From contig JAUJOR010000013.1 of NCBI GenBank assembly GCA_030447525.1, positions 103,981 to 154,363 of the forward strand: 50,383 nucleotides of DNA. Reading direction: 5' to 3'. The translations under genes and the position numbers were made by a program. The notes under the pieces were generated by a model that saw only the letters and a program-made list of their open reading frames with translations, ran no database searches and had not been told where the DNA came from. Shown in pieces: positions 33,828 through 41,704 of this stretch (positions are counted from its first letter, which is position 1; the number at the start of each line of letters is the position of its first letter). The DNA is from Chloroflexota bacterium (lineage in GTDB: Bacteria; Chloroflexota; UBA11872; UBA12225).

Positions 33828-35521
33828 ATCTGGATCGGCCCGATTACGGCAACGATGTGGAGATCTGGGGCGGCCTGTTCACCGCGATAGACCGGCGCCA
33901 GGTATGCCGGGGCGGCCGGCTCTACCAGGACGTAGTCCACGTCTAGCGCGACGGCCGCTGCCGTCAGGGCGGCCGGCCCATCGCTCGGCGTCATCACCGT
34001 GGAACGCCGGGACACGTACCAGAAGCCGGGCGGGTCGACGGCCATCACCCGCCCATCGCCCTGGGTGCGGGCGTCCAGCCACGTGGCGGCCGCCCCGTAG
34101 GCCGCCAGGCGCCGGTTCCAGCGGCCGGTCAATTGGCCGGCGAAGTAGACGCTGGCCAGCGCGCCAAAGGCGACCAGGGCGGCGCAGAAGACCGCCTGCG
34201 CCTGACGTTCCGGCCAGCCCCGCCGTCGGGCGCCCCGGGCAACCACCGTCTCCAGCCCCTGTACCGTCCACCCATAGAGCCACGGTAGGGCGGCGATGAG
34301 GGAGTGGAACAGCCCGCCGCGCACCCCCTGCAGGGGAAAGACGAGGGTCATCAGGGCGTACAGGGCCATCACGTAGGCCAGGGGAATCCAGGTGGCGATC
34401 GCCCGGCGGGTGCGCCACAGGCCCAGGAGCGTCAGGGGGACGGCGTAGTACAGTAAGGGATGCCCCAGCACGGCCAGGCCCGCCGGGAGCGACCCGACGC
34501 GCAGCGACAGGGCCGCGTCGATCCCAGCCGCGCGCCAGCGCTCCATGGTCAGCGTCTCGGCGTAGAGAAACAGGTCGTCGTACTCCCGCAGCCACAAGGC
34601 GCCGCCGACCCCCGGGGGCGCCAGCGTCCCATAGGTCAGCCAGGTGCGCAGGAGCAGCGGGAAGCTCCCCGCCAGCCCCCCGGCGAGGGTAAGGGCCACC
34701 CCAGGCAAGAGGGCGCCCCGGCGCTGCCGCCCCGCCGCCACGGCCGCGGTGAGGGGTGCGACGAGCAGGAGCAGGCCGTCTGCCCGAATGCCCTGCGCCA
34801 GACCGGCCAGGAGCCCGGAGGCGAGCAGGAGCCAGGCGTGGCCACCGGCCGGGCCGGCGTAGTGTCGCTGGGGCTCGACGGACGCCACGGAGTTCCGCGC
34901 TTCAGGCGTTGTCACGTAGGGACGGGAGCCGGGCCCCCGCGGCTGCGCGGCCGTCACCGCCAGCCACAGGGCGCCTCCCCCGACAAGGGCATAGGGCGTG
35001 AAGACGTCCGTCGTGACCCAATAAGGAAAGTAGATGCCGCTGAAGAGCGTCAAACCGGCCACGGCGTTGGCCCGCCGGACGGCCGAGAGTCGGTCCTCAG
35101 GAGGCGGGCTCGCAGGACGGCGGGTACCGGCGAGCCGGGTGCCGGAGGGACGCTCTTCTGCCTCGGCCGGAGCATGGCGGGCGACGACGTAGGCCCTGGC
35201 GACCACCAGGGCGGCGCCAAGCACCGGGGCACCCTGCATCCGGCGCCACAGGGGCCAGGTCTCTGGCAGGGCCAGCCCGCCGGCGGCCGCAAAGAGGGCG
35301 CCCCCCGGGGGCCAATAGGCGTTGCTCGGTCGAGGCAAGGATAGGGGTGGGGAGAGGTAGTTCCAGAGCACGTCTTCCACCAGGCCCCGTCCCTCCAGGA
35401 GGTTGGCCGCGACGTGAAACGAGTAGTAGGCGTCGATGTAGCCGGGGTGGGTGACGGCGGCGGCCGTCAGCGCCCGCACCAGCAGGGCAGCGCAAAACCA
35501 CAGGGCCGGGCCACGCCACAT
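33713..35521 (-). CDS. GT-C type membrane glycosyltransferase (ArnT/PMT-like)
   Basis: Seen: 602 residues. ATG 35521 overlaps the stop of the upstream GT gene (TGATG), so translation is coupled. About 10 hydrophobic segments run through the protein. The first luminal loop has HPGYIDAYYSFHVAANLLEGRGL, with the acidic/Tyr pattern (D-A-Y-Y) seen in this superfamily. The last ~110 residues form a soluble domain (MAVDPPGFWYVSRR, YVLVEPAAPAYL). Known: GT-C enzymes use polyprenyl-phosphate sugars and transfer them outside the membrane. A variable Pro/Arg-rich loop (about residues 125-160) separates TM segments. Acceptor and sugar are unknown. Its end overlaps folK. Confidence 0.8.
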   Translation of the reverse strand: MWRGPALWFCAALLVRALTAAAVTHPGYIDAYYSFHVAANLLEGRGLVEDVLWNYLSPPLSLPRPSNAYWPPGGALFAAAGGLALPETWPLWRRMQGAPVLGAALVVARAYVVARHAPAEAEERPSGTRLAGTRRPASPPPEDRLSAVRRANAVAGLTLFSGIYFPYWVTTDVFTPYALVGGGALWLAVTAAQPRGPGSRPYVTTPEARNSVASVEPQRHYAGPAGGHAWLLLASGLLAGLAQGIRADGLLLLVAPLTAAVAAGRQRRGALLPGVALTLAGGLAGSFPLLLRTWLTYGTLAPPGVGGALWLREYDDLFLYAETLTMERWRAAGIDAALSLRVGSLPAGLAVLGHPLLYYAVPLTLLGLWRTRRAIATWIPLAYVMALYALMTLVFPLQGVRGGLFHSLIAALPWLYGWTVQGLETVVARGARRRGWPERQAQAVFCAALVAFGALASVYFAGQLTGRWNRRLAAYGAAATWLDARTQGDGRVMAVDPPGFWYVSRRSTVMTPSDGPAALTAAAVALDVDYVLVEPAAPAYLAPVYRGEQAAPDLHIVAVIGPIQIYRVAPAVPGLARQGTTGAVSSPGRAARSSAAVFPSPG

Positions 35522-37233
35522 CAGCCGGGAGGGGAGCCTTCCCGACCGGAGCCGGCTTCCAGCGCCCCGGTCGGCCCAGAGCCGGTTTCCGGCAGGCCGG
35601 GGCGGCGATGGACGCGCACGTCGCCGCTCTGCCACTCCAGAGGCCATTCCCCCACCTCGGCGACGAGGCCAGCTACCAGGGGCGACTCGGCTGCCCAGCG
35701 GTCCCAGTAGCCGTCCAGGACGGCGTAACGGACCCCGCCCCCCGGGGAGCCGTCTCCAGGGGCGCCCAGAGTCAGGTCCTGGCCACCGAGCGAGGGGTCG
35801 AAGCGGAAGCGACGCGCCGGGAGGCCGGCGGGATAAAAGGCGATGGCATTACCCCCGGCGGCGACCGACTGCAGGAAGTCCGCTACCTGGGCGCGGTACA
35901 GCCAGGCGACGTGGGGCGAGACGACGACGACGTCCGCCGGACGGGAGCGGGCATTCACGTGATCGGCGGCCCGGCGGGCGATGGCTTGCCCCCCCCGCTC
36001 GTCGTCCAGCAAGGCCCAGTCGATCGGCAAGGAGAACCCGGCGACGAGCCCCCCGGCGGTGCGCCCGAGCTCCAGGCCCAGCGGGAGGAGCACCACCAGC
36101 GCCGCGAGGCCAGCGCCGGCCAGGCGCTGGGCGGGAGAGGGCGGCCGGCCGTCTCGCCGCCCAAGCGTGCCGCAAGCGGCGGTTTCGTAGGCCGCCCTCA
36201 TCCCGGCGTCGAGCAGGGCGCCCAGACCCCAGGCAGCCGGTAACAGCAGGGGGATGCCGGTGCGGAAAAACGGGGCCAGCTCCCGCACGGCGAAGACGGG
36301 CAGGGCCAGCAGGCCGGCCAGGGTGAGCAGGCGCCGGCGGTCCGGCAGGGGACGAATGCAGAAGAGGCCGGCGACGGCCCCCGGCCACCACCACTCGGCA
36401 CGCAGGAGATGGAAGTAGTTCAGCACCCAGCGGGCCAGGCCGGTGGCTGGAGTGGCGGGTGGCGCGGGGAGCAGGGCGCCCCATCCGGGGCCTGCCCCAG
36501 GGGCGGCCGGCGCCGAGAGGCGAGTGAGGGTGTGGCGCCAATCCGTGAGCGATGCCTCTGGATGCCAGGCCAGGGCGACGCCCGCCGCAAGGACGGCCGG
36601 GAGGAGGCCGGCGACGAGCGCCGCTGCAGCCAGGTGGCGCCGGGGCCACACCCGCAGGGCGACGAACAACGGCAGGACGATCCCCACTTGATCGGTCAGG
36701 AAGCCCAGGGCGGCGCCGGCGACCGCACCCCACAGCCATCGCGCCGACCGGCCCCCGCCGGGCCCGTCCCGCTCCCAGTGGACGATGGCCAGGAGAGTCA
36801 CCGCCGACCAGAGCAGGAGCAGGTTGTAAGTGTACCCGAGCCGGTTATAGGCCACGACAAAAGACGCCCCGGCGAGGGACAGCGCGGCCAGGACGGCCAC
36901 CCGGCGCTGCCCCGTGGCCACCACCGTCAGGTACAGCACTCCGACGGAGAGCGCCCCGGCGGCGCCGGTGACGGCGCGTAGCACCCAAAGCTCCCTGCCG
37001 AAGAGGCCCAGGAGGGGGGCCAGCAGGGCGTAGGCGAGGATGGGGTGCTGCACAAAGGCGTAGTCGAGGGCAAAGGACTGCGCCCTTCCGTGCAGCAGAT
37101 GCCAGGCGATGTCCAGGTTATAGCCCTCGTCGCCGTCCCAGCCGGGCGTCTGCGTCAGGCGAGGGAGCCTCAGGAGCAGGGCCAGCCCTACCAGGGCGCC
37201 GGCGGCGCCGGCGTCCCAACGCCCATAGCCCAG
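35521..37233 (-). CDS. GT-C type membrane glycosyltransferase, start uncertain
   Basis: Seen: the frame ends at TGA 35521 and has a GTG at 37053, but conserved coding sequence clearly continues upstream: LRLPRLTQTPGWDGDEGY and NLDIAWHLLHGRAQSFALDY, which contain the DxD/E-type first-loop motif of GT-C enzymes. The frame stays open to the promoter at ~37363 without ATG or GTG; a CTG at 37233 is the tentative start. Either a rare start codon or a local indel must be assumed. About 10 TM segments follow, with a C-terminal soluble part (VVVVSPHVAWLYRAQVADFL). Known: such proteins transfer sugars from polyprenyl carriers. The stop overlaps the next GT start, so they form an operon. Confidence 0.75.
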   Translation of the reverse strand: MGYGRWDAGAAGALVGLALLLRLPRLTQTPGWDGDEGYNLDIAWHLLHGRAQSFALDYAFVQHPILAYALLAPLLGLFGRELWVLRAVTGAAGALSVGVLYLTVVATGQRRVAVLAALSLAGASFVVAYNRLGYTYNLLLLWSAVTLLAIVHWERDGPGGGRSARWLWGAVAGAALGFLTDQVGIVLPLFVALRVWPRRHLAAAALVAGLLPAVLAAGVALAWHPEASLTDWRHTLTRLSAPAAPGAGPGWGALLPAPPATPATGLARWVLNYFHLLRAEWWWPGAVAGLFCIRPLPDRRRLLTLAGLLALPVFAVRELAPFFRTGIPLLLPAAWGLGALLDAGMRAAYETAACGTLGRRDGRPPSPAQRLAGAGLAALVVLLPLGLELGRTAGGLVAGFSLPIDWALLDDERGGQAIARRAADHVNARSRPADVVVVSPHVAWLYRAQVADFLQSVAAGGNAIAFYPAGLPARRFRFDPSLGGQDLTLGAPGDGSPGGGVRYAVLDGYWDRWAAESPLVAGLVAEVGEWPLEWQSGDVRVHRRPGLPETGSGPTGALEAGSGREGSPPG

Positions 37234-37362
37234 GTCCCGGGAGCGGCCGGGCTGGCCGGCCGCGGGGGTATCGCGCCGGCGGTACCCGGCAGACGGCGGC
37301 GGGGCGTCGTCAGCGCTGAGCGCCGGAGTGACGGTCGGTGGCAGCTGGGGGCTCCGCCAGGC

Positions 37363-37370
37363 ATTATAGT
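37363..37370. promoter_or_regulatory. Overlapping divergent -10 boxes between two GT genes
   Basis: The octamer ATTATAGT reads TATAGT on the plus strand (37365-37370) and TATAAT on the minus strand (37368-37363). On the plus strand the GTG at 37380 is only 10 nt beyond the box, so the mRNA would be nearly leaderless. No strong -35 is visible on either side. Confidence 0.5.
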
Positions 37371-37379
37371 GGCCCCTCC

Positions 37380-40300
37380 GTGGAACCGCATCGCCCCCGG
37401 CGCCTGGCCCTGGCTCTGTTCTGCGCCTGCCTCGCCGCCTACGGCTACTTTATCTATCGTGGGGGACACCACAACCCGGACAGCCGCCTGGCCCTGACGT
37501 ACGCCATCGTCGAGCGCCGGGCGCTGGACATCGACACCGACGCACCGGCCACCCGGGACCGGTCGTACGTCGGGGGGCACTACTATACGGACAAGGCGCC
37601 GGGTCTCTCGCTCCTCCTCGTCCCCCTGTACGCCGGACTGCGCCTGGTACTCCCTGACCTGACGCTCCCCGGTGGCCCAGCCGCGCCCGCCGACCGGTTC
37701 GTCGCCCGCTACCTGCTGACCTTCTTCGGCCTGGGCGTCCCGGCGGCCCTCTTTGCCCCTTTTCTGTTCTCCTGGCTGGGGCGGGTGGAGCCCCGCCCCG
37801 CACCGCGACTGGCCGTCGCCGCCGGGTATGCCCTGGGCTCCCCGGTGTACCCGTTTGTCGTCTCGGCCTTCGGCCACGTCCCGGCAGGGATGTGCCTCTT
37901 CTTGTCCTTCGCCCTACTCTCCGGCGGCGGGCCGGCCGGCCGGCCCTGGGACTGCGCCAGGCGGCGCCGGCGGGCCCTGGGGGCCGGGTGCTTGCTCGGG
38001 CTGGGGACGGCCTTCGAGTATCCCGCCGCCCTTGCCGGCCTGCCGGTGGCGGTCTACGGGGTGTGGCGGGCGACAGCGCCTCGGCGGCCGGCGGTCGCCG
38101 GATGGCTCCTGGCAGGGGCCGCGCTCCCCCTGGGCATCCTGGGGGGGTATCACTGGGCCGCGTTCGGCCTCCCCTGGTCGGTCGGCTACGGCCACCTCGA
38201 TCCGACTTCGCCCTATGCCGCCGGGCAGTCAAGCGCCCTGTTTGGGGTGGGCTGGCCGACGCCGGGAACGGCCCTGGCTCTCCTGGCCGGGCTGCGCCGC
38301 GGCCTGGTCGTCTATGCCCCCTGGCTGGCGCTCGTCCTGCCGGGAACGCTCCTCCTCTGGCGAAGGCAGTTCCACGGCCCGGCCCTGGCCGGCGGTCGAG
38401 AGACGCTGCCGGTGGCGGCGACGGCCGTAGCCGTGTTCCTCGTCCTGCTGGCCGTCAACAGCGGGTACGTCTTTTGGGACGGCGGGGCCTCGTGGGGCCC
38501 GCGCCACCTCATCCCCGCCCTACCCTTCCTGACTGTACTGGCCCTGCCGGCCGCGGTGCGCTGGCCCGCGGCATCCTGGGCGTTGATCGGCGGCAGCATC
38601 TTGCTCACGGCTGCCGGCGTGGCGACGCGCACCCTCCCGGAGCCGGACGTTGCCGTACCTCTGCGCGACCAGCTGCTGCCCCGCGTCCTGGCCGGGGCGG
38701 TGACGAACAACTGGGGCCAGGTGGTGGGGCTGGCCGCCGGCCGGGGCGTCGTGCCATTGCTGCTGGCCGTGCTCCTCGCCGGCGCCTGGGCTACCGGCTG
38801 GTGCCGCGCCGCCGGCTGGCTGGTGACCTCGCTGTGGGCCGCGCTGGCCCTGGCCACCCTGCACCCATCCTATCTGGAGTACAGCGAGGGATATTACCTT
38901 TATCTGGGCACCCGCCTGGCGGCTGGGGCGCGCCTCTACGCCGAGACGGCGAGCACGCAGCCACCGCTCCTTCCCCTGCTCGTGGCCGGCCTGTGGTCCC
39001 TCTCGCCGGGCGTGTACCTCCCTCGCCTGGTGGCCGTCGGCCTCTACGTCCTCACCGCCCTGCTCGCCGGCCGCCTGGCCACCCGGCTGATGCCCCATCG
39101 CTCGGTGGGCCCAATTGCGACCCTCCTGGCCGGGCTCCTCCCGCTGGGAGCGGGGACGGTGCAGGTGCTGGAGGCCAACAATGCCCTGGCCCCCCTGGTC
39201 CTGGCCCTGGCCCTGTTGTGGCTCAAGGCCCCTCCCCCCTTCTCCACAAGGCAGAAGGGGGACGCTTGTCCCTCCGGTGGACGGGGCTTCGGTGGGTCGG
39301 GCGCTGCCCCACTCCTCTCGTTGTCCCGTCTACTCCCGGCGCAGTCCCCAAACCCCGTGGCTGGTGCAGTTCGAGGGGGCGAGGGCCCATCTCCCGATGC
39401 CCGCCGGTGGGGAGCTCGACCGCTGCTCTTGGCCCTGACGGCCGGGCTGGTCGCCGGCGCCGCCCTTTCCATCAAGCTCACGGCGCTGGGCTTCGCCCTG
39501 GCGCCGGTGGCGGCCGTGGTCGCCGGCCTGGCGCGCCGGCCACGCTCACGGGGACAGGTGCGGTGGCTGCTGGTCTACCTGGCCGTCCTGAGCCTGGCGG
39601 CGGGCGCTCATCTGGCGCTGTGGCTGGCGGTCTCCGGTCTGCCGGCCCTGGACGGCATCTTCGGGGAGCTGGAGAGCCCGTTGCTCCCCGCCGGGGCGGT
39701 GCTGGCCCTGCTACAGCTCGTCCAGCTGGAGGGTGCCGCCCTGGCCCTGGCCGCCTGGGCCTGGTGGCGGGGGCGTCATGCCCCGGCCTCCGCTGTGATG
39801 TGGTGGTGCGGGCTGGCCGCCGGCGTGATGCCCCTGCTGGCTATCCATCAAGGGACGTTCGTCGGCGTGGCCCGGCCGGCCGAGCCGTTCGTCGCCGTCT
39901 ACGCCGCCGTGGCCCTGGTGACGCTGGCCGAGCGCCTCAGGGGTCCGGCCCGCACGTCTGGCCTTGGCACCGGCTGGTGGCGCCGGTTCGTCCTGCCGGG
40001 CGCCCTGGGCATCGCCCTGGCCATGCCCCTATGGCACGATCTGCGCTCCCTGACGGCGCGCCCGGCCGTGGATCCCCAGCCGGCGGTTGCCCGTCTGGCG
40101 GCGGCCCCTCCTGGGGACGTGCTGGCCCCGCCCTACTATGCCGCCCTGGCCGGGCGCCGCATGTGGTTCGACTACGCCGACTGGACGGTACTGGGGATGC
40201 GGGCTGCGTCCGGGAGGGCCCGCGAGCAGGCCCTGGCTAAGGAGCTGGTGGGAGACTTAGAGGGCGAGGCCATGTCCCTGGTGGTCGCCGACTTTCGCCT

Positions 40301-40421
40301 CAGCTATATCCCGGGAGTGGCGCCAGCCCTGGCGCAGGGCTACGTTCAGGTGGCGGATGACGGGGATGTCTCCGACCGCCGGGTGACCTTTCTTGTCCCC
40401 CGGGACGCTAAGGCGCCTTGA
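37380..40421 (+). CDS. Double-length GT-C membrane glycosyltransferase (two GT-C modules fused)
   Basis: Seen: 1013 residues from GTG 37380 (VEPHRPRRLALALFCACLAA). Module 1, about residues 1-470: first loop HNPDSRLALTYAIVERRALD and HYYTDKAPGLSLLL, ~10 TM segments. Module 2, about 480-1013: first loop HPSYLEYSEGYYLYLGTRLA and YAETASTQPPLLPLL, again ~10 TM segments and a C-terminal soluble part. Each module looks like a complete GT-C catalytic core with its own acidic first loop. A ~60-residue polar insert at about 617-680 lies between two TM segments of module 2 and includes a DNA hairpin. Known: GT-C enzymes of this size class normally have one core (~500-600 residues). Alternatives: two genes merged by loss of a stop. 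The 3' end overlaps the convergent GT87-like gene by 76 nt. Confidence 0.75.
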   Translation: MEPHRPRRLALALFCACLAAYGYFIYRGGHHNPDSRLALTYAIVERRALDIDTDAPATRDRSYVGGHYYTDKAPGLSLLLVPLYAGLRLVLPDLTLPGGPAAPADRFVARYLLTFFGLGVPAALFAPFLFSWLGRVEPRPAPRLAVAAGYALGSPVYPFVVSAFGHVPAGMCLFLSFALLSGGGPAGRPWDCARRRRRALGAGCLLGLGTAFEYPAALAGLPVAVYGVWRATAPRRPAVAGWLLAGAALPLGILGGYHWAAFGLPWSVGYGHLDPTSPYAAGQSSALFGVGWPTPGTALALLAGLRRGLVVYAPWLALVLPGTLLLWRRQFHGPALAGGRETLPVAATAVAVFLVLLAVNSGYVFWDGGASWGPRHLIPALPFLTVLALPAAVRWPAASWALIGGSILLTAAGVATRTLPEPDVAVPLRDQLLPRVLAGAVTNNWGQVVGLAAGRGVVPLLLAVLLAGAWATGWCRAAGWLVTSLWAALALATLHPSYLEYSEGYYLYLGTRLAAGARLYAETASTQPPLLPLLVAGLWSLSPGVYLPRLVAVGLYVLTALLAGRLATRLMPHRSVGPIATLLAGLLPLGAGTVQVLEANNALAPLVLALALLWLKAPPPFSTRQKGDACPSGGRGFGGSGAAPLLSLSRLLPAQSPNPVAGAVRGGEGPSPDARRWGARPLLLALTAGLVAGAALSIKLTALGFALAPVAAVVAGLARRPRSRGQVRWLLVYLAVLSLAAGAHLALWLAVSGLPALDGIFGELESPLLPAGAVLALLQLVQLEGAALALAAWAWWRGRHAPASAVMWWCGLAAGVMPLLAIHQGTFVGVARPAEPFVAVYAAVALVTLAERLRGPARTSGLGTGWWRRFVLPGALGIALAMPLWHDLRSLTARPAVDPQPAVARLAAAPPGDVLAPPYYAALAGRRMWFDYADWTVLGMRAASGRAREQALAKELVGDLEGEAMSLVVADFRLSYIPGVAPALAQGYVQVADDGDVSDRRVTFLVPRDAKAP
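39235..39261. repeat. Hairpin repeat inside the double GT-C gene
   Basis: A perfect 9-bp inverted repeat (CCCCCTTCT with AGAAGGGGG, 9-nt loop) within the region encoding the polar insert of module 2. Its C/T-rich then G/A-rich make-up is like dispersed intergenic repeats of high-GC genomes, such as the one at 5086-5104, and suggests that a repeat element was inserted in frame. Confidence 0.6.
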
Positions 40422-41704
40422 GCGCCCCAGCCCAGGAGGACGACCGAGGGCCACAAGGCCCGGCTCTCGGACGGCCAGCGGGCGATCAAGGGGAGCGTCA
40501 ACGCGCTGGCCAGGGCCAGGGCGGCCGTCTTTGCCGCCACTCCGGCCGGCCATGGATCCACCTCAGCGGCCGCTGGCGTGCCGGCCGGTTGACGCCGCAG
40601 CCAGGTCAGCAGCGGGACGAGTAGGAGCACGGAGTTCCACTCGTAGAGGGGGGGGACGAGCCAGGCACCGAGCAGGACACCGGCAGACAGGGCATCGCCG
40701 GCGCGGCGTGACGATGCCCGCCACCCGGCCGCCGTGGCCGCGGCGGCAGCGGCGGCCACGGCCACCGTCAGCGCCGGCACGGGGAAGCCCCCGGCCAGGC
40801 CCGGCGGGCCGGCCAGGAGGTCAGCGGCCAGGGCGGCGGCGCTCGTGGCCCGGGCGACGCGGGCGTAGTCGGCGGTGGATCGCCAGAACGACTCCGGCCA
40901 GCCGGGGAGGGCCAGGAGACTGAGCCCCACCATGACGCCCCAGGTCAGCAGGCAAGCGGTGACGACCCGGTACCGGCGCTGCCGGGCAGCCCACAGGAGC
41001 AGCGCGCTCACCGGGAGGAGGGCAACCGATGGCTTGACCAGGGCCAGGGCCAGGAGCACCCCCGCCCGGCCATCCCAGACCGGCCGGTCCCCCGGTAGAG
41101 TGGCCGGCCGCACGAGGAGGTACCAAGCCCCTGCCAGGCAAAGGAATACCAGGGCGGCGAACTGGCCGAACGTGAGGTTGAGCAGACTGGCCGGAAAGAG
41201 AAAGGCGACCAGCAGGCCCGGTGTGGCGCGCGCCCGGTCTCGGCCTTGTCCAGGGTTGGGTGGGGTCTCGCTCGTCACACGGGCGCTGCGCCGCTCCGTG
41301 CCGGCGGCCCGCCAGCCGAGCCACGCCCCGGCGCCGGTGGCGGCCTGGGCCATCAGCAGCCACAGCGCGGCCGCCCAGGGGAAAGGGAGCAGGGCCAGTG
41401 GGGCAAGCAAGAGCGCGACGTACCCTGGGTAGACGAAGCCGAAGACGAAGGCCCCCAGGGACTCGCCCGGGGCCCCGCCCATGGAATGGCGGATGCCCTC
41501 GCTCACGACCGCGGAGTAGGGGTCGAGCCCGTCGAGGAGCCAGGCGCGGGCGCCGTACCAGCGTGGGAAGAGATCGTTAGACGTCCCCATGGCCCCGGCC
41601 AGGGCGGCCGTGGCCCACACGTCTAGTCCCACGGCCGCGCCCAGGGCGACACCGCCGCCGAGCCGGGCGCTCGCCAGGCGAGCCATGTCCAGACGAGAGG
41701 TCAT
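40346..41704 (-). CDS. GT87 family (DUF2029-like) polyprenyl-phosphate mannosyl/glycosyltransferase
   Basis: Seen: 452 residues from ATG 41704, which overlaps the stop of the upstream gene (ATGA). MGTSNDLFPRWYGARAWLLDGLDPYSAVV is the first loop characteristic of GT87 enzymes (the Asp in DGLDPYS region). FGFVYPGYVALLLAPLALLPFPWA and NLTFGQFAALVFLCLAGAWY, a further signature, follow; ~10 TM segments. Known: GT87 includes mycobacterial PimE-type mannosyltransferases using polyprenyl-phosphomannose. Together with the UbiA-type gene this supports extracytoplasmic glycan assembly. The open frame extends upstream to 42133 but is antisense-like, low-complexity sequence. The 3' end overlaps the convergent fused GT gene by 76 nt. 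Confidence 0.8.
   Translation of the reverse strand: MTSRLDMARLASARLGGGVALGAAVGLDVWATAALAGAMGTSNDLFPRWYGARAWLLDGLDPYSAVVSEGIRHSMGGAPGESLGAFVFGFVYPGYVALLLAPLALLPFPWAAALWLLMAQAATGAGAWLGWRAAGTERRSARVTSETPPNPGQGRDRARATPGLLVAFLFPASLLNLTFGQFAALVFLCLAGAWYLLVRPATLPGDRPVWDGRAGVLLALALVKPSVALLPVSALLLWAARQRRYRVVTACLLTWGVMVGLSLLALPGWPESFWRSTADYARVARATSAAALAADLLAGPPGLAGGFPVPALTVAVAAAAAAATAAGWRASSRRAGDALSAGVLLGAWLVPPLYEWNSVLLLVPLLTWLRRQPAGTPAAAEVDPWPAGVAAKTAALALASALTLPLIARWPSESRALWPSVVLLGWGAQGALASRGTRKVTRRSETSPSSAT

Noticed and set aside
37188..37877. 229-residue minus-strand open frame upstream of the GT-C gene
   Set aside because: Antisense to the fused GT-C gene over most of its length, and hydrophilic without known motifs.
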